From CBFDCQ01 sp965603355 (GTDB lineage Bacteria; Hydrogenedentota; CAZGCA01; CBFDCQ01), in NCBI GenBank assembly GCA_965603355.1, contig CBFDCQ010000036.1:1-31226 (forward strand): 31,226 nt of DNA, read 5' to 3'. A model generated the notes under the pieces. The model did not search any database. It was not told where the DNA came from and saw only the letters and a program-made list of their open reading frames with translations. Below, one piece after another: positions 1-8,489 of the stretch. The position numbers and the translations under genes are program-made. Numbering within the stretch: the first letter of the stretch is position 1; each line of letters opens with the position of its first letter.

Positions 1-55
1 GGGCGGGTCTTAGACCCGCCCCTACGTGGCAGACAGGAATGTCTGCCCCACCATC
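1..55. repeat. Composite REP-like palindromes
   Basis: Two adjacent hairpins are visible. Positions 1-21 form a near-perfect palindrome (GGGCGGGTCT, one T, AGACCCGCCC). Positions 28-47 pair GGCAGACA with TGTCTGCC around GGAA. The joined arrangement, including the trailing CCCCACCA, recurs in altered form near 6472-6547. The type is REP/BIME-like intergenic repeat. The first hairpin may be cut by the window edge. Confidence 0.75.
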
Positions 56-174
56 GCAGAAGACGAGGGCCGCCTAACGCGGTAACAATCACCAGCTAGA
101 AGGGCTCCGTCTCCCGGCGGTTCGGGGCGTATTGCAGAACCGGGGATCAGAGAGGCGAGCAGCCGAAAAGCATG

Positions 175-203
175 TTGATATGAGGGTTGAGTTGTCGTAT
201 AAT
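175..203 (+). promoter_or_regulatory. Sigma-70-type promoter for the TPR gene
   Basis: TTGATA at 175-180 and TATAAT at 198-203 are separated by exactly 17 bp. Transcription would begin near 210, downstream of an alternative upstream start codon at 132. This supports the ATG at 246 as the true start. Confidence 0.75.
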
Positions 204-245
204 GCGAGATGGTGTGGCGGTCTGCTCGGGGAGGTGGAGGGCGTC

Positions 246-1196
246 ATGAAAAGAAGGGCACCGCTTCTTCTGGGAACGATATTAGCGCTGGTTGCCATCC
301 TGCTCGTGTCCCGTCGAGTGCACGAGCCTGAACTTACCTTTGAATCCCCTCAGGAAGAAAACCGCTCGGTCCCGCTCGAAGTAGTTCGAGATGACGAGCT
401 GCGAGAATGGCTCGAGATCTACGAATGGATAGATACTATGCACGAGGCAGGGAGGCTCGCGTGGGGAGCGCAATTGGAGGATGCTCTCAACCTCTACGAG
501 CAGGCTCTGACTGTGGCTACGACTGAGGAGCAGAAGGCGGAGGCCCTTCTCTATATGGCGGAGGCGTACGAGCCGTTGAGCCGATCTCAGGCGGTGGAAG
601 CATACAAAAAGATACTGGAAGAGTGCCCGACCTCCAAGCTGTTGCCAAGGGTCTGCTCGCGGCTCGGCGAGGTGCATACGTCCATTACTCTGACTCCCCG
701 CGCGCGAGGTCATGAAGAGTGGCAGAGAGTTCACACCGAAGAGATGGTTCCGTCAAAGGCCATCCCCTACTATGAAAAGGGTGTGGCTGCGGGCCCGCCT
801 CTGAACCGCTATGTGCTCGATTGCCGCTCGGGTCTGGCTAACCTGTACAACGATACGGATCGGAAAGAAGAAGCGTTGAACATATTGTATCAATTGGCAA
901 GCCTGGACGAGGATCAAGTTCAGGAGCCGGAATTCGTCGGCCCTTACACTGAAAAGATCCAGACTCGGGAAGAACGGCTGCAAAGTGCTAGAGAGCATAT
1001 CCAGATGGTCAGACGGTCTGCCAAGCAGCACTTGGCAGAATGGTCGTACGTTCCGGGCGATCCCGCGGCAAGCATCGCCAACCTGCAAGCGCTGATGGAG
1101 CGGTATCCGGAGGACAGCGAGATTACCCCCGTAGCAGAGGAACAGATAGCGGCGATGGAGGAGCTAATTCGTACGGGCGCGTCAAAGGAACCGTAG
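246..1196 (+). CDS. Membrane-anchored TPR-like protein
   Basis: The protein has 316 residues. A basic N-terminus (MKRRAP) leads into one hydrophobic segment, about residues 5-22, that reads as a signal anchor or uncleaved signal. The rest is soluble and helical. Around residues 70-160 the alternating small and aromatic residues resemble tetratricopeptide repeats (for example DALNLYEQAL and AVEAYKKILEECP). A coiled, charged helical region follows. TPR proteins usually scaffold protein complexes; no enzymatic motif is visible. The ATG at 246 is chosen because it follows a GA-rich ribosome site (GGGGAGGTGGAGG) and a sigma-70 promoter at 175-203; the reading frame is open from 132 but that part lies upstream of the promoter. 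Its location is probably the outer face of the inner membrane. The specific partner is unknown. Confidence 0.8.
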   Translation: MKRRAPLLLGTILALVAILLVSRRVHEPELTFESPQEENRSVPLEVVRDDELREWLEIYEWIDTMHEAGRLAWGAQLEDALNLYEQALTVATTEEQKAEALLYMAEAYEPLSRSQAVEAYKKILEECPTSKLLPRVCSRLGEVHTSITLTPRARGHEEWQRVHTEEMVPSKAIPYYEKGVAAGPPLNRYVLDCRSGLANLYNDTDRKEEALNILYQLASLDEDQVQEPEFVGPYTEKIQTREERLQSAREHIQMVRRSAKQHLAEWSYVPGDPAASIANLQALMERYPEDSEITPVAEEQIAAMEELIRTGASKEP

Positions 1197-1225
1197 AAGT
1201 TGGAAGATGAAAGCGTGGAACGCTC

Positions 1226-1251
1226 GGCCTGAATCCGTTGGGATTCGGGCA
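1226..1251. terminator. Stable hairpin after the TPR gene
   Basis: GCCTGAATCC and GGATTCGGGC pair around the loop GTTG, about 10 bp with one G-U pair, 30 nt past the stop codon. No T-run follows, so it is a weak candidate for an intrinsic terminator. It could instead be an mRNA 3-prime-end stabiliser. Confidence 0.35.
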
Positions 1252-1379
1252 TGAATCGGACTTGGTGTCCGCGGCCGCAACGCTGAAAGCTGCGGTGTGC
1301 GGTGTCGCGTGACCGCTTGCTGGGCGGGCGCTGACGACGGACTTGAGGAATCTTTCGTATCAGAAGAAGGAGGTAAACC

Positions 1380-2303
1380 GTGTTCGCGAGGAATTTGCTT
1401 GTGACAGTTGCTGCATTGGCGACGGTTGTTGTCCTAACAGCGACCGCGAAGGCCATTACTGTCGATCTCGAACAACGTCGAATCATTGCCGACATTGTGC
1501 GGGACATCAGCACGCCCGCGACGCGCTCTGAAGCCATTGGCAAATTGATAGCCATTGTGGGGGACCAGGACCAGGATCCAACTTTGCGCTGGATGGCAGC
1601 GGACAAGCTGGGCGACCTGCAGGCGTCGGAAGCCAAGGACATGCTCAGAGACTTGGCTTTGAAGTTGGAGTTGAAAGAGCCCGATGTTTACCTGAAGCGG
1701 TCCACGACTCGCGCATACTGGAAAATCGTAGTAGCCGAGCAGCCAAGCCCAGACGTCCAGGAGGAGCTTCTCATGTCGCTATTGAGCAAGTTTGCGCCCC
1801 AGCCACAGGCGGATATCGTATGGCACTGGGCTGTGGATGAGTTGGCGAACAGAGGCGTCGAACGCGCCCTGCCTCGAATGGAGAAGTGTATCGAGCGACG
1901 TATCGGCGCTGACGAGAAGCGGGCGAATTACGAAATCTGGCTGTGCAAGACAAAAGTCGACCTTCTGACGAAGAACCCCGACAGACAAGTAGCCTTGTCG
2001 AAAGGCCTTGCAACCAGAGATCCTAACCAGAATCAGAAGCTGATTCGCTGGGCCATAGATGAGCTGGGCAAACTTGACACCAGGAAGAGCCGCAGGACAC
2101 TGGTCAAGTTTGCGCTGCGGCTGCAGCGAAGGTACTACACGCGATTCGGCAAGAGGGTTGAGATCGACGAAAAGGACTTATTCGGTCGCAGGGCCGACAG
2201 CTTCTATCATCAAGTCATCGAGATACTGCGCGCGTCGGGCATGACGGATGAACAGATTAAAGAGACCGGTCTCCGTCCCGACAAGTATTTCCTGAGGTCC
2301 TGA
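1380..2303 (+). CDS. Secreted HEAT-like repeat protein
   Basis: The protein has 307 residues and starts with GTG at 1380, preceded by a strong ribosome site (AAGGAGGT about 6 nt upstream). Residues 1-24 form a signal peptide (hydrophobic LLVTVAALATVVVLTA, then an AKA-type cleavage site). The mature part is alpha-helical, with at least three HEAT/armadillo-like units. Examples are the stretches around RWMAADKLGDL, WHWAVDELANRG and IRWAIDELGKLD, each followed by a basic helix. HEAT-like proteins are usually adaptors, and no catalytic motif is seen. It lies 183 nt after the TPR gene on the same strand. I see no convincing promoter in between, so co-transcription is possible. No specific function can be assigned. 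Confidence 0.78.
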   Translation: MFARNLLVTVAALATVVVLTATAKAITVDLEQRRIIADIVRDISTPATRSEAIGKLIAIVGDQDQDPTLRWMAADKLGDLQASEAKDMLRDLALKLELKEPDVYLKRSTTRAYWKIVVAEQPSPDVQEELLMSLLSKFAPQPQADIVWHWAVDELANRGVERALPRMEKCIERRIGADEKRANYEIWLCKTKVDLLTKNPDRQVALSKGLATRDPNQNQKLIRWAIDELGKLDTRKSRRTLVKFALRLQRRYYTRFGKRVEIDEKDLFGRRADSFYHQVIEILRASGMTDEQIKETGLRPDKYFLRS

Positions 2304-2741
2304 TAAGGCTGCCTTGGCCTCAGCCCCCTGGTCTGGCGTTCGTGTTGAGTCCTAGTTACCAGCGGCGGCTTTTCTAGCCCGTCACACATTGGTACCCCCA
2401 GTGCCCGCCCGCTTGATGTTGACACAGGGGAATGTCCCGATCTGAAACACTTCCTGTGGGAACCGGCGATCTGTTCCAAAATGAAACAAGCGGTCCTTGA
2501 TGTAACTAGTTCCTGCCAAATGAGTTGCAAGATCCATGCCAATTTAGGCCTTATCGGCACGGGGATTGCACATTAATGTAGTGGAAACGAGGAATTACCG
2601 GCCAGCGATTACGGCCGATTGGAGATACGGATTGTGGGAGTTAGCTGGGGGAGTCACCGTGAATATCTTGACAGGAATCGACGGTAGCATCTCCCCCAGC
2701 ATCCCCTAAAGGGTTGTAGTGTAAAGGGAAAGGTATGAGAA
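2304..2741. other. 438-bp intergenic region before dnaK
   Basis: I see no credible gene here. A TTGACA at 2419-2424 lacks a matching -10 box. The notable element is the inverted repeat at 2644-2700, annotated separately. No CIRCE operator (TTAGCACTC-N9-GAGTGCTAA) is present. Confidence 0.6.
2644..2700 (+). promoter_or_regulatory. Long inverted repeat in the dnaK leader
   Basis: GCTGGGGGAG (2644-2653) is perfectly complementary to CTCCCCCAGC (2691-2700). Inside it, ACCGT (2656-2660) pairs with ACGGT (2681-2685), leaving a 20-nt loop. The loop side carries CTTGACA (2667-2673) and the right arm carries CCCCCAG. These recall a sigma-32 promoter, but the spacing (about 20 nt) is longer than the usual 13-17. 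It ends 41 nt before the dnaK ATG. It may be a repressor operator, a heat-responsive RNA structure or a terminator for upstream transcription. Its position suggests control of dnaK. Confidence 0.5.
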
Positions 2742-4673
2742 ATGAAAAAAGTGATTGGGATTGATTTAGGCACTACAAATTCATGCGTTTCTGTGCTCGA
2801 AGGCGGTTCTCCGGTCGTTATACCTAATAGCGAGGGTGGACGGACGACGCCGTCCGTTGTGGCTTTCTCGAAGGACGGAGAGAGGCTGGTGGGTACGGTG
2901 GCCAAACGGCAGGCAATTACCAACCCGGAGAACACGATTTTCTCCGTGAAGAGGTTTGTGGGGAAGAAGTACAACGAGGCGCCGGAGGATGCGACACGGG
3001 TGCCGTTCAACGTCGAACCGGCGGGCAACGGCGACTTCCAGTTCTCAATCGACGGTAAGGCGCACAAGCCGCCGGAGATCTCCGCGATGATCCTTGGAAA
3101 GATGAAGCAGACCGCGGAGGAATACCTGGGAGAGAAAGTAACGGACGCCGTCGTAACCGTACCGGCATATTTTAATGACGCGCAGCGTCAGGCCACGAAG
3201 GATGCGGGCAAGATAGCGGGGCTCAACGTGCTCAGGATAATCAACGAGCCGACGGCGGCGAGTCTCGCATACGGTCTTCAGCAAAATAAAGAGGAGCAGA
3301 TAGCCGTTTATGATCTTGGAGGCGGTACATTCGATATTTCCATTCTGTCGCTGGGCGAGGGCGTGTTCGAGGTGCTCTCAACTAACGGGAATACGCGCCT
3401 TGGCGGTGACGATTTTGACCAGCGGGTGATTGACTGGTTGGCGGACGAGTTCAAGAAGGAACAGGGTATCGATTTACGCGAGGACAAGATGGCGTTGCAG
3501 AGGTTGAAAGAGGCGGCCGAAAAGGCCAAATGTGAGCTGTCAACGTCGCTGACGACCGAGATCAATCTACCGTTCATCACGGCGGACGCTTCCGGTCCGA
3601 AACACATGACGACCACTTTAAGTCGCGCAGCGCTCGAGAAGCTCGTTGACGACCTTGTCGAGAGCACGAAAGGGCCGTGTCTGAAGGCTCTTGAGGACGC
3701 AAAACTAGGCCGGGGCGAGGTTGACGAGGTGATACTGGTGGGCGGCCAGACGCGAATGCCGGCGGTGCAGAAGCTGGTAACGGAACTGTTCGGCAAGGAG
3801 CCTCATAAGGGTGTGAACCCTGACGAGGTAGTCGCGATAGGCGCTGCCATCCAGGGCGGGGTGCTCGCCGGCGACCTGAAAGGCGTTCTGCTGCTGGACG
3901 TGACACCGCTCTCGCTGGGCATCGAGACGAAAGGCGCGGTGTTCACGAAGCTGATCGAGCGCAACACCACGATACCGGTCACCAAGAGTGAGGTATTTAC
4001 TACGGCGCAGGACAACCAGACGAGCGTCGAGGTCCACGTGCTCCAGGGCGAGCGTGAGATGGCGACCGACAACAAGACTATCGGCAGGTTCCATCTGGAC
4101 GGCCTGGTACCGGCGCCCAGAGGTATGCCGCAGATTGAGGTCTCATTTGACATTGACGCGAACGGTATATTGCACGTCGGCGCGAAGGACAGCGCTACGG
4201 GACGCGAACAGAGGATCCGTATAGAGGCCTCCAGCGGTCTGACCAAAGAGGAAACGGAAAGAATGGTCGCGGAGGCGAAAGCTCATGCCGCCGAGGACCG
4301 CGTCAAACGCGAGAGCGCTGAGGCGCGTAACATGGCCGACCAGCTCGCGTTCGAGACGGAGAAAAACCTGCGAGAGTTGGACGATAAGCTGACTCCGGAG
4401 CAGAAACAGCGCGTCGAAACGGCCCTGGGACGGTTGAAAGCCGCCTTGGAGAGCGATTCGGCTGATGAGATCAAGTCAGCGGCGGACGCGTTGCAGGACG
4501 TGTGGCAGTCGGTTTCGACAGAGATGTATCAGCATGTCGGAGCCGGTCAGGCCGCCGGCCCGGAGGCATATTCCGGCGGACAGGCAGGTGGAGGCGACGG
4601 GTCCGGCCCGGGCGGAAACGGTCAAGGGCATGATGAGAGCACGATAGATGCCGATTACGAGGTGGTGGACTAA
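2742..4673 (+). CDS. dnaK: Chaperone protein DnaK (Hsp70)
   Basis: This is a cytoplasmic ATP-dependent chaperone of 643 residues, the normal length for bacterial DnaK. The N-terminal ATPase shows phosphate-1 GIDLGTTNSCVSV (residues 5-17), the connect-1 region IINEPTAASLAYGL, phosphate-2 DLGGGTFDIS and the adenosine-binding GGQTRMPAVQ. The substrate-binding domain follows the hydrophobic linker LLLDVTPLSLGIET. The C-terminal helical lid ends in a Gly/Gln-rich tail and an acidic terminus (DADYEVVD). The family works with DnaJ and GrpE, but neither is present here. The start at ATG 2742 is fixed by homology, with a purine-rich site (GGGAAAGG) upstream. The inverted repeat at 2644-2700 is the likely control element. 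Confidence 0.98.
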   Translation: MKKVIGIDLGTTNSCVSVLEGGSPVVIPNSEGGRTTPSVVAFSKDGERLVGTVAKRQAITNPENTIFSVKRFVGKKYNEAPEDATRVPFNVEPAGNGDFQFSIDGKAHKPPEISAMILGKMKQTAEEYLGEKVTDAVVTVPAYFNDAQRQATKDAGKIAGLNVLRIINEPTAASLAYGLQQNKEEQIAVYDLGGGTFDISILSLGEGVFEVLSTNGNTRLGGDDFDQRVIDWLADEFKKEQGIDLREDKMALQRLKEAAEKAKCELSTSLTTEINLPFITADASGPKHMTTTLSRAALEKLVDDLVESTKGPCLKALEDAKLGRGEVDEVILVGGQTRMPAVQKLVTELFGKEPHKGVNPDEVVAIGAAIQGGVLAGDLKGVLLLDVTPLSLGIETKGAVFTKLIERNTTIPVTKSEVFTTAQDNQTSVEVHVLQGEREMATDNKTIGRFHLDGLVPAPRGMPQIEVSFDIDANGILHVGAKDSATGREQRIRIEASSGLTKEETERMVAEAKAHAAEDRVKRESAEARNMADQLAFETEKNLRELDDKLTPEQKQRVETALGRLKAALESDSADEIKSAADALQDVWQSVSTEMYQHVGAGQAAGPEAYSGGQAGGGDGSGPGGNGQGHDESTIDADYEVVD

Positions 4674-4863
4674 TAAAAATGAGAAATAGATTCCCTCCCC
4701 CCCCAACGCAGCGATATCGTTGCTGCCCCGAAAAAGCGACAACTGATCAGTGTCGCCCGCGCAGGCAGGGTCAACCACCCCCAGCCAGCGCGACCCTATA
4801 TTGGGCAGGAAGTGGGGGATAGAAAGCGTCTGAGGGGTGAGCGGGACGAGGAAGGTGATTCCA

Positions 4864-5103
4864 ATGAGGCGGTTCGACATTCTCCAGGACTGGAACGGAA
4901 CGCACAGAGTGCTGATGCTGCTGGGGCTTTTTCTGGCACTGTTCGGTCTGGTAGTAGCGGTGTTTCCGAAACTGCTGGTGTTCGTCCTGGCGGCGGTGTG
5001 CCTGACCGCAGGGTTAGCGCTCATCCAGGCCGCGTTCCACGAACGCCGGTCAGCGCGAGAGTTCAGAAAAGGTTGCCGATTCGACGTTTTTTCCCTTTGG
5101 TGA
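4864..5103 (+). CDS. Small two-helix membrane protein
   Basis: The protein has 79 residues. Two hydrophobic helices (about residues 16-33 and 35-55) are separated by a short FPK turn and followed by a basic tail. The layout, with a Phe-Pro-Lys turn between helices, resembles small DUF3096-like integral membrane proteins; this is a resemblance only. The ATG at 4864 follows GAGGAAGGTG at good spacing. A longer frame open from 4837 adds only nine residues and lacks a better ribosome site. It lies 190 nt after dnaK on the same strand and converges with the iron-sulfur gene. It could be a membrane stress protein co-regulated with dnaK, but nothing proves this. Confidence 0.6.
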   Translation: MRRFDILQDWNGTHRVLMLLGLFLALFGLVVAVFPKLLVFVLAAVCLTAGLALIQAAFHERRSAREFRKGCRFDVFSLW

Positions 5104-5194
5104 TGGTGACCGACCAGGGGTCAGAAGCAGCGCGGTATCTTCCCTACGTTGAGTTACACCATACGCCATTCATTGTGCCTGACGCGCGGCAATC

Positions 5195-6196
5195 TCACGC
5201 GGGAACAAAATCTTCCGGTCTCGTTTCTTTCAGGTTTATGGCCTCGGTGGGGCACGTCACGGCGCACACCCCGCATCCCATGCACTTTTCCGGATCGACG
5301 ACGGCCGTGCCGTTTTCACCCGCCATACTGACCGCACCGAAGAAACACCTGTCCAGACAGACCTCGCAGCCGGAGCAGAGTTCAGCATCAACCTGTGCTT
5401 CAAAACGGCTCGGCGCAACGAACTTCCTCACGCCGGGCGTGATGGACGGCCAGCTTATGCAGCAGTCGCTGCAGCAGTTGCAGATGACATGACCTGACGC
5501 TTTGCGGTTGTCGGATACGTGTACGAGACCTTCCTCCTCGCACATTCTCAGCATTTCGATGGCTTCGTCCACGCTGAGCTTTCTGCCGATTCCGCGTTCC
5601 AGGGCGTAGTCCGCAGCGCGATTCACCTGCATGCAGACCTCCAGCGGTTTTCCGCACTTGCCGTCTATGACCCGGCACGAACAGTTGGTCACGGCGAGGT
5701 TTTTCGCGCCCTCCACTATGCTTTTGACGTCGTCAAACGCGAGTATTCGTGTCGTTGAGTCTATGCTTACGTTGACGGGAACGACTCTGACTACAGGCTG
5801 AGGGAGAGCCGACTTGAAACGCTCGAAATCGTCCTGCCACTCGGTGTCCATGTACTCCTTCCACAGGTCGAGCGTTTCGCGCGAGACGTCAGGCGCAAGA
5901 GCGGTGGCGTCGTGAAACTGCAGCACGTGCCGCACTCGGTAGTAGCGGAGGTCCCCCGGCTTCTTCGACTTGAAGATCAGCCCTTTCTTGAAGAGCGGAT
6001 CCAGCATCTTCTGAATATCTCTCTTGGAGAGCCCGGACTTTTCGGCGATCTCGTCGACGGTCGCCGCCGGCGCTGCCGCCAGGAGTACCTGCGCCTCGCT
6101 CTCATCGGCCAGCGCCTCAAAAATTCTCGGTATCAGCGCCGACTCTCCCGCACCGATCGCCTCGGCTAACTCCTGATAAACATTTCTCTCGGTCAT
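5195..6196 (-). CDS. Winged-helix/4Fe-4S ferredoxin-like protein
   Basis: The protein has 333 residues. An N-terminal winged helix-turn-helix (about residues 30-85, with TVDEIAEKSGLSKRDIQKML) is followed by a cysteine-rich middle domain. That domain has C172-x-C174, C181, C188 and a CNCCSDCC cluster at 239-246. Two classic 4Fe-4S ferredoxin motifs come last: C274-x2-C277-x2-C280-x3-C284 and C305-x2-C308-x2-C311-x3-C315-P. Up to four metal clusters are possible. The family often appears as a redox or electron-transfer protein with an HTH head. It may be a redox-responsive regulator or a ferredoxin-like module; the role is inferred. The ATG at 6196 is preferred over 6298 because it follows AGGGAG and because the promoter at 6302-6329 would start transcription near 6295. 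Confidence 0.85.
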   Translation of the reverse strand: MTERNVYQELAEAIGAGESALIPRIFEALADESEAQVLLAAAPAATVDEIAEKSGLSKRDIQKMLDPLFKKGLIFKSKKPGDLRYYRVRHVLQFHDATALAPDVSRETLDLWKEYMDTEWQDDFERFKSALPQPVVRVVPVNVSIDSTTRILAFDDVKSIVEGAKNLAVTNCSCRVIDGKCGKPLEVCMQVNRAADYALERGIGRKLSVDEAIEMLRMCEEEGLVHVSDNRKASGHVICNCCSDCCISWPSITPGVRKFVAPSRFEAQVDAELCSGCEVCLDRCFFGAVSMAGENGTAVVDPEKCMGCGVCAVTCPTEAINLKETRPEDFVPA

Positions 6197-6301
6197 TACC
6201 AATCGCTCCCTGTCCCGTGAAAGTAATATCTCGACAAAGGCACTACCAGATGCTGAGGAAATCCTAACGGTACATAGTAAGTGCCCGACAAGTTTCATAC
6301 A

Positions 6302-6329
6302 ATTTTACTCAATGTCGGCGAAATGTCAA
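6302..6329 (-). promoter_or_regulatory. Sigma-70-type promoter for the HTH/FeS gene
   Basis: Read on the minus strand, TTGACA (6329-6324) and TAAAAT (6307-6302) are 16 bp apart. This implies a leader of about 100 nt before the ATG at 6196. The leader shows no recognised riboswitch. Confidence 0.7.
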
Positions 6330-6356
6330 CAGCGACGAGACGGCCGGCCTCCCTGT

Positions 6357-6552
6357 CGGCGGTGGGCGGGTTTCAAACCCGTCGCTACACACCTTTGCCA
6401 CAGAGGGGTGTGCCTTTCGAAAGGTAGGGCGGGCGTCTCGCCCGCCGCGTGGAAGACCGCAATCACCAACTGTAGGGGCGGAGGCATGCCTCGCCCCTAC
6501 CTGGCAGACTCTCCAGAGGCGAGCAGGCAGGAATGTCTGCCCCACCAGCATT
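6357..6552. repeat. Cluster of REP-like hairpins
   Basis: Three palindromes lie in the gap between divergent genes. They are CGGGTTT-C-AAACCCG at 6367-6381, GGCGGGCG-TCT-CGCCCGCC at 6428-6446, and GTAGGGGCG(G)AGGCA paired with TGCCTCGCCCCTAC at 6472-6500. A degenerate copy of the GGCAGACA..TGTCTGCCCCACCA module seen at window start follows (about 6501-6547). No gene is supported in this stretch. Confidence 0.8.
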
Positions 6553-6671
6553 GGGTGCATGGCGGGGCCGCCACGGCGGATCTTCGACAAGGTACCCTAC
6601 TAACTTTCGGATTACGACGCTGGAAGCGCCATCCTCGGCGGAAAGCGTCGACAATTCCGTTACTGCACAGC

Positions 6672-6700
6672 TTAACATTTGGCGACCGTTGTGATAAGAT
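6672..6700 (+). promoter_or_regulatory. Sigma-70-type promoter for gpsA
   Basis: TTAACA (6672-6677) and TAAGAT (6695-6700) have 17 bp between them. An alternative in-frame ATG at 6699 falls inside the -10 box, so the start at 6747 is the transcribed one. Confidence 0.65.
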
Positions 6701-6746
6701 GAACGTGAAAAAGGAACTCTTCGGAGCGCGGTTGGAAGGAATAGTC

Positions 6747-7784
6747 ATGAAGTCAGCGGCTGATAACATTGCGGTGCTTGGCGCCGGCAGTTGGGGTATG
6801 GCGCTGGCGAAATCGTTCTGTGAAAATGGCCGGCGCGTGCGGTTGTGGGAGTTCCTGGCAGACAGGGCGAAGAAGCTCGCGGCGGAACGTCAGGATGACG
6901 CGTTTCTCCCGGGTGTGACCCTCGCGAAGGACATATTGATTACGAGCGACATCGAGGAGGCGGTGGAGGACGCCGAACTCGTTGCGCTTGTCATCCCGTC
7001 CCATGCAATGCGCGAGGTGTGCGGTAAGCTTAACTCGATCCGGCTTGCCGGGAAGACCATCGTCAGCATGGCCAAGGGTCTGGAGAACAAGACGTTGATG
7101 CGAATGTCCGAGGTTATCCCGGACGCGATTGATGAAGACCTGGAAAAGCGCGTCGCGGTTCTCTCGGGTCCGAGTCACGCAGAGGAAGTCAGCGTCGGTC
7201 TGCCGACGACGGTGGTCGTTTCATCCAGCGAGCTTGAGGTTGCGCGCTACGTGCAGCGAACCGTCATGACTCCCAGGTTACGCATCTACACCAACACCGA
7301 CATGATTGGGGTCGAGATGGGTGGCGCGCTGAAGAACATCATCGCGATCGCCGCCGGTGTGTGTGACGGGCTCGGTTTCGGCGACAATACCAAAGCGGCA
7401 CTTATGACTCGCGGTTTGGCGGAGATCAGCAGGTTGGGCGTGGCGATGGGCGCCAACCCGCTGACGTTCGCCGGCCTGTCGGGAATGGGCGACCTCATTG
7501 TCACGTGCACCAGCCGCCACAGCCGCAACAGGAATCTCGGCGAGCGCATAGGCAAAGGCGCCTCTCTCGAACAGGCTATGGGTCAGACCGTGATGGTTTC
7601 CGAAGGTGTCAAGACCACGCTTGCCGCGCACGAACTGGCTGGACGCGCCGGGGTGGAGATGCCGATTACCGAAAAGGTCAAAGCGGTGCTTTTCGACGGG
7701 GAGGACCCGCGAACGGCTGTTTCTGCTCTGATGGAACGTCACGCAAAGTCGGAACTCGAGACCGATTTTCTCTCGTTGGGCTGA
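6747..7784 (+). CDS. gpsA: Glycerol-3-phosphate dehydrogenase [NAD(P)+]
   Basis: This enzyme interconverts dihydroxyacetone phosphate and sn-glycerol 3-phosphate with NAD(P)H, supplying the backbone for phospholipids; it is cytoplasmic. The 346 residues match the family. The Rossmann fingerprint GAGSWG is at 12-17, the LSGPSHAEEV motif sits mid-protein, and the catalytic lysine is K196 in GGALKNIIAIAAG, followed by GDNTKAALMTRGL in the helical domain. The ATG at 6747 follows GGAAGGAA and sits about 40 nt past the predicted transcription start. The reading frame remains open back to 6312 only because REP palindromes there lack stops. It appears to be a single-gene unit. Confidence 0.97.
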   Translation: MKSAADNIAVLGAGSWGMALAKSFCENGRRVRLWEFLADRAKKLAAERQDDAFLPGVTLAKDILITSDIEEAVEDAELVALVIPSHAMREVCGKLNSIRLAGKTIVSMAKGLENKTLMRMSEVIPDAIDEDLEKRVAVLSGPSHAEEVSVGLPTTVVVSSSELEVARYVQRTVMTPRLRIYTNTDMIGVEMGGALKNIIAIAAGVCDGLGFGDNTKAALMTRGLAEISRLGVAMGANPLTFAGLSGMGDLIVTCTSRHSRNRNLGERIGKGASLEQAMGQTVMVSEGVKTTLAAHELAGRAGVEMPITEKVKAVLFDGEDPRTAVSALMERHAKSELETDFLSLG

Positions 7785-7805
7785 TCTGAGTATTAATGGA
7801 GCGGA

Positions 7806-8423
7806 TCAAGGCAGCGAGGAATCCCCGCCGAACTGAAACCTCACGTGCTGGATGATTGCTTTCCTTTGCTGGCGGTCCAGCTTAACGAACTTGCAGCCGT
7901 ACAGCAACGCCGGGTTCCCTTCCTCATCCAATTGTTCAGCTTTGTGTACGATCTGGCCCAGCACAGACATGCGGGGCGAATCCGGCAGCTTCAACTCGAT
8001 CTCGAGCAGTTTCTCGAACTCGTGCTCGTGCGTCGCCTGAAGCAGCATGCCGCCCGCGCTGACGTTGATCACGGTCCCTTCGCGATAGGCTACGGTACCC
8101 ATCTCTCTGAAACGCGCGGGAGCGTCCGTTTCAACGCGCGTATACTCGCGGTGGGTAACGCGCCGCGGAGGCCCCGGCCGTCTGAGCCTGGCAGAACGCC
8201 TTTTCGCGCCCGGACCACGTATCACGTCGGTCCTGTACATCGTACACCCGTCGTCGTCATGAAAGTCCATGGAGACCCTCACACCAGACGGCGGGTAATC
8301 TCTCGACGGCACCGAAACTTCCAGAGAGCGGTCCGTTACGGACTCGATCGTGCTGAGGAAGTATTCCCTGCCGACACGCAGCAGAAACGTCTCACCAGCG
8401 CGAAGCTGTTCCTCGTTTTTCAT
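7806..8423 (-). CDS. PilZ-domain c-di-GMP receptor
   Basis: The protein has 205 residues. The N-terminal half is a beta-rich YcgR-N-like domain (about residues 5-95). The C-terminal half is PilZ: an Arg-rich stretch with REYTR (the RxxxR c-di-GMP motif) and NVSAGG (the [D/N]xSxxG motif). Both binding motifs look intact. PilZ proteins change shape on binding c-di-GMP and act on flagella, exopolysaccharide or transcription. The ATG at 8423 follows GGAGGG at ideal spacing; 13 extra in-frame codons upstream lack such a site. It follows the HD-GYP gene by 66 nt with no promoter visible between, so it is probably co-transcribed. The output target is unknown. Confidence 0.9.
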   Translation of the reverse strand: MKNEEQLRAGETFLLRVGREYFLSTIESVTDRSLEVSVPSRDYPPSGVRVSMDFHDDDGCTMYRTDVIRGPGAKRRSARLRRPGPPRRVTHREYTRVETDAPARFREMGTVAYREGTVINVSAGGMLLQATHEHEFEKLLEIELKLPDSPRMSVLGQIVHKAEQLDEEGNPALLYGCKFVKLDRQQRKAIIQHVRFQFGGDSSLP

Positions 8424-8489
8424 CCGACAGCCCTCCACGAAGCCGATCTCCGTAAGCTGCAAGGCAATGCACTTGCAGACTCCTCCGCC

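Noticed and set aside
132..245. Upstream extension of the TPR gene to an ATG at 132
   Set aside because: The stretch contains the promoter (175-203) and no ribosome site precedes 132, whereas 246 has both promoter and ribosome site upstream.
2304..2741. CIRCE operator upstream of dnaK
   Set aside because: No TTAGCACTC-N9-GAGTGCTAA match. The inverted repeat there has different arms and a longer loop.
6312..6746. N-terminal extension of gpsA
   Set aside because: The region consists of REP palindromes and the gpsA promoter. The fold begins at residue 8 of the 6747 start.
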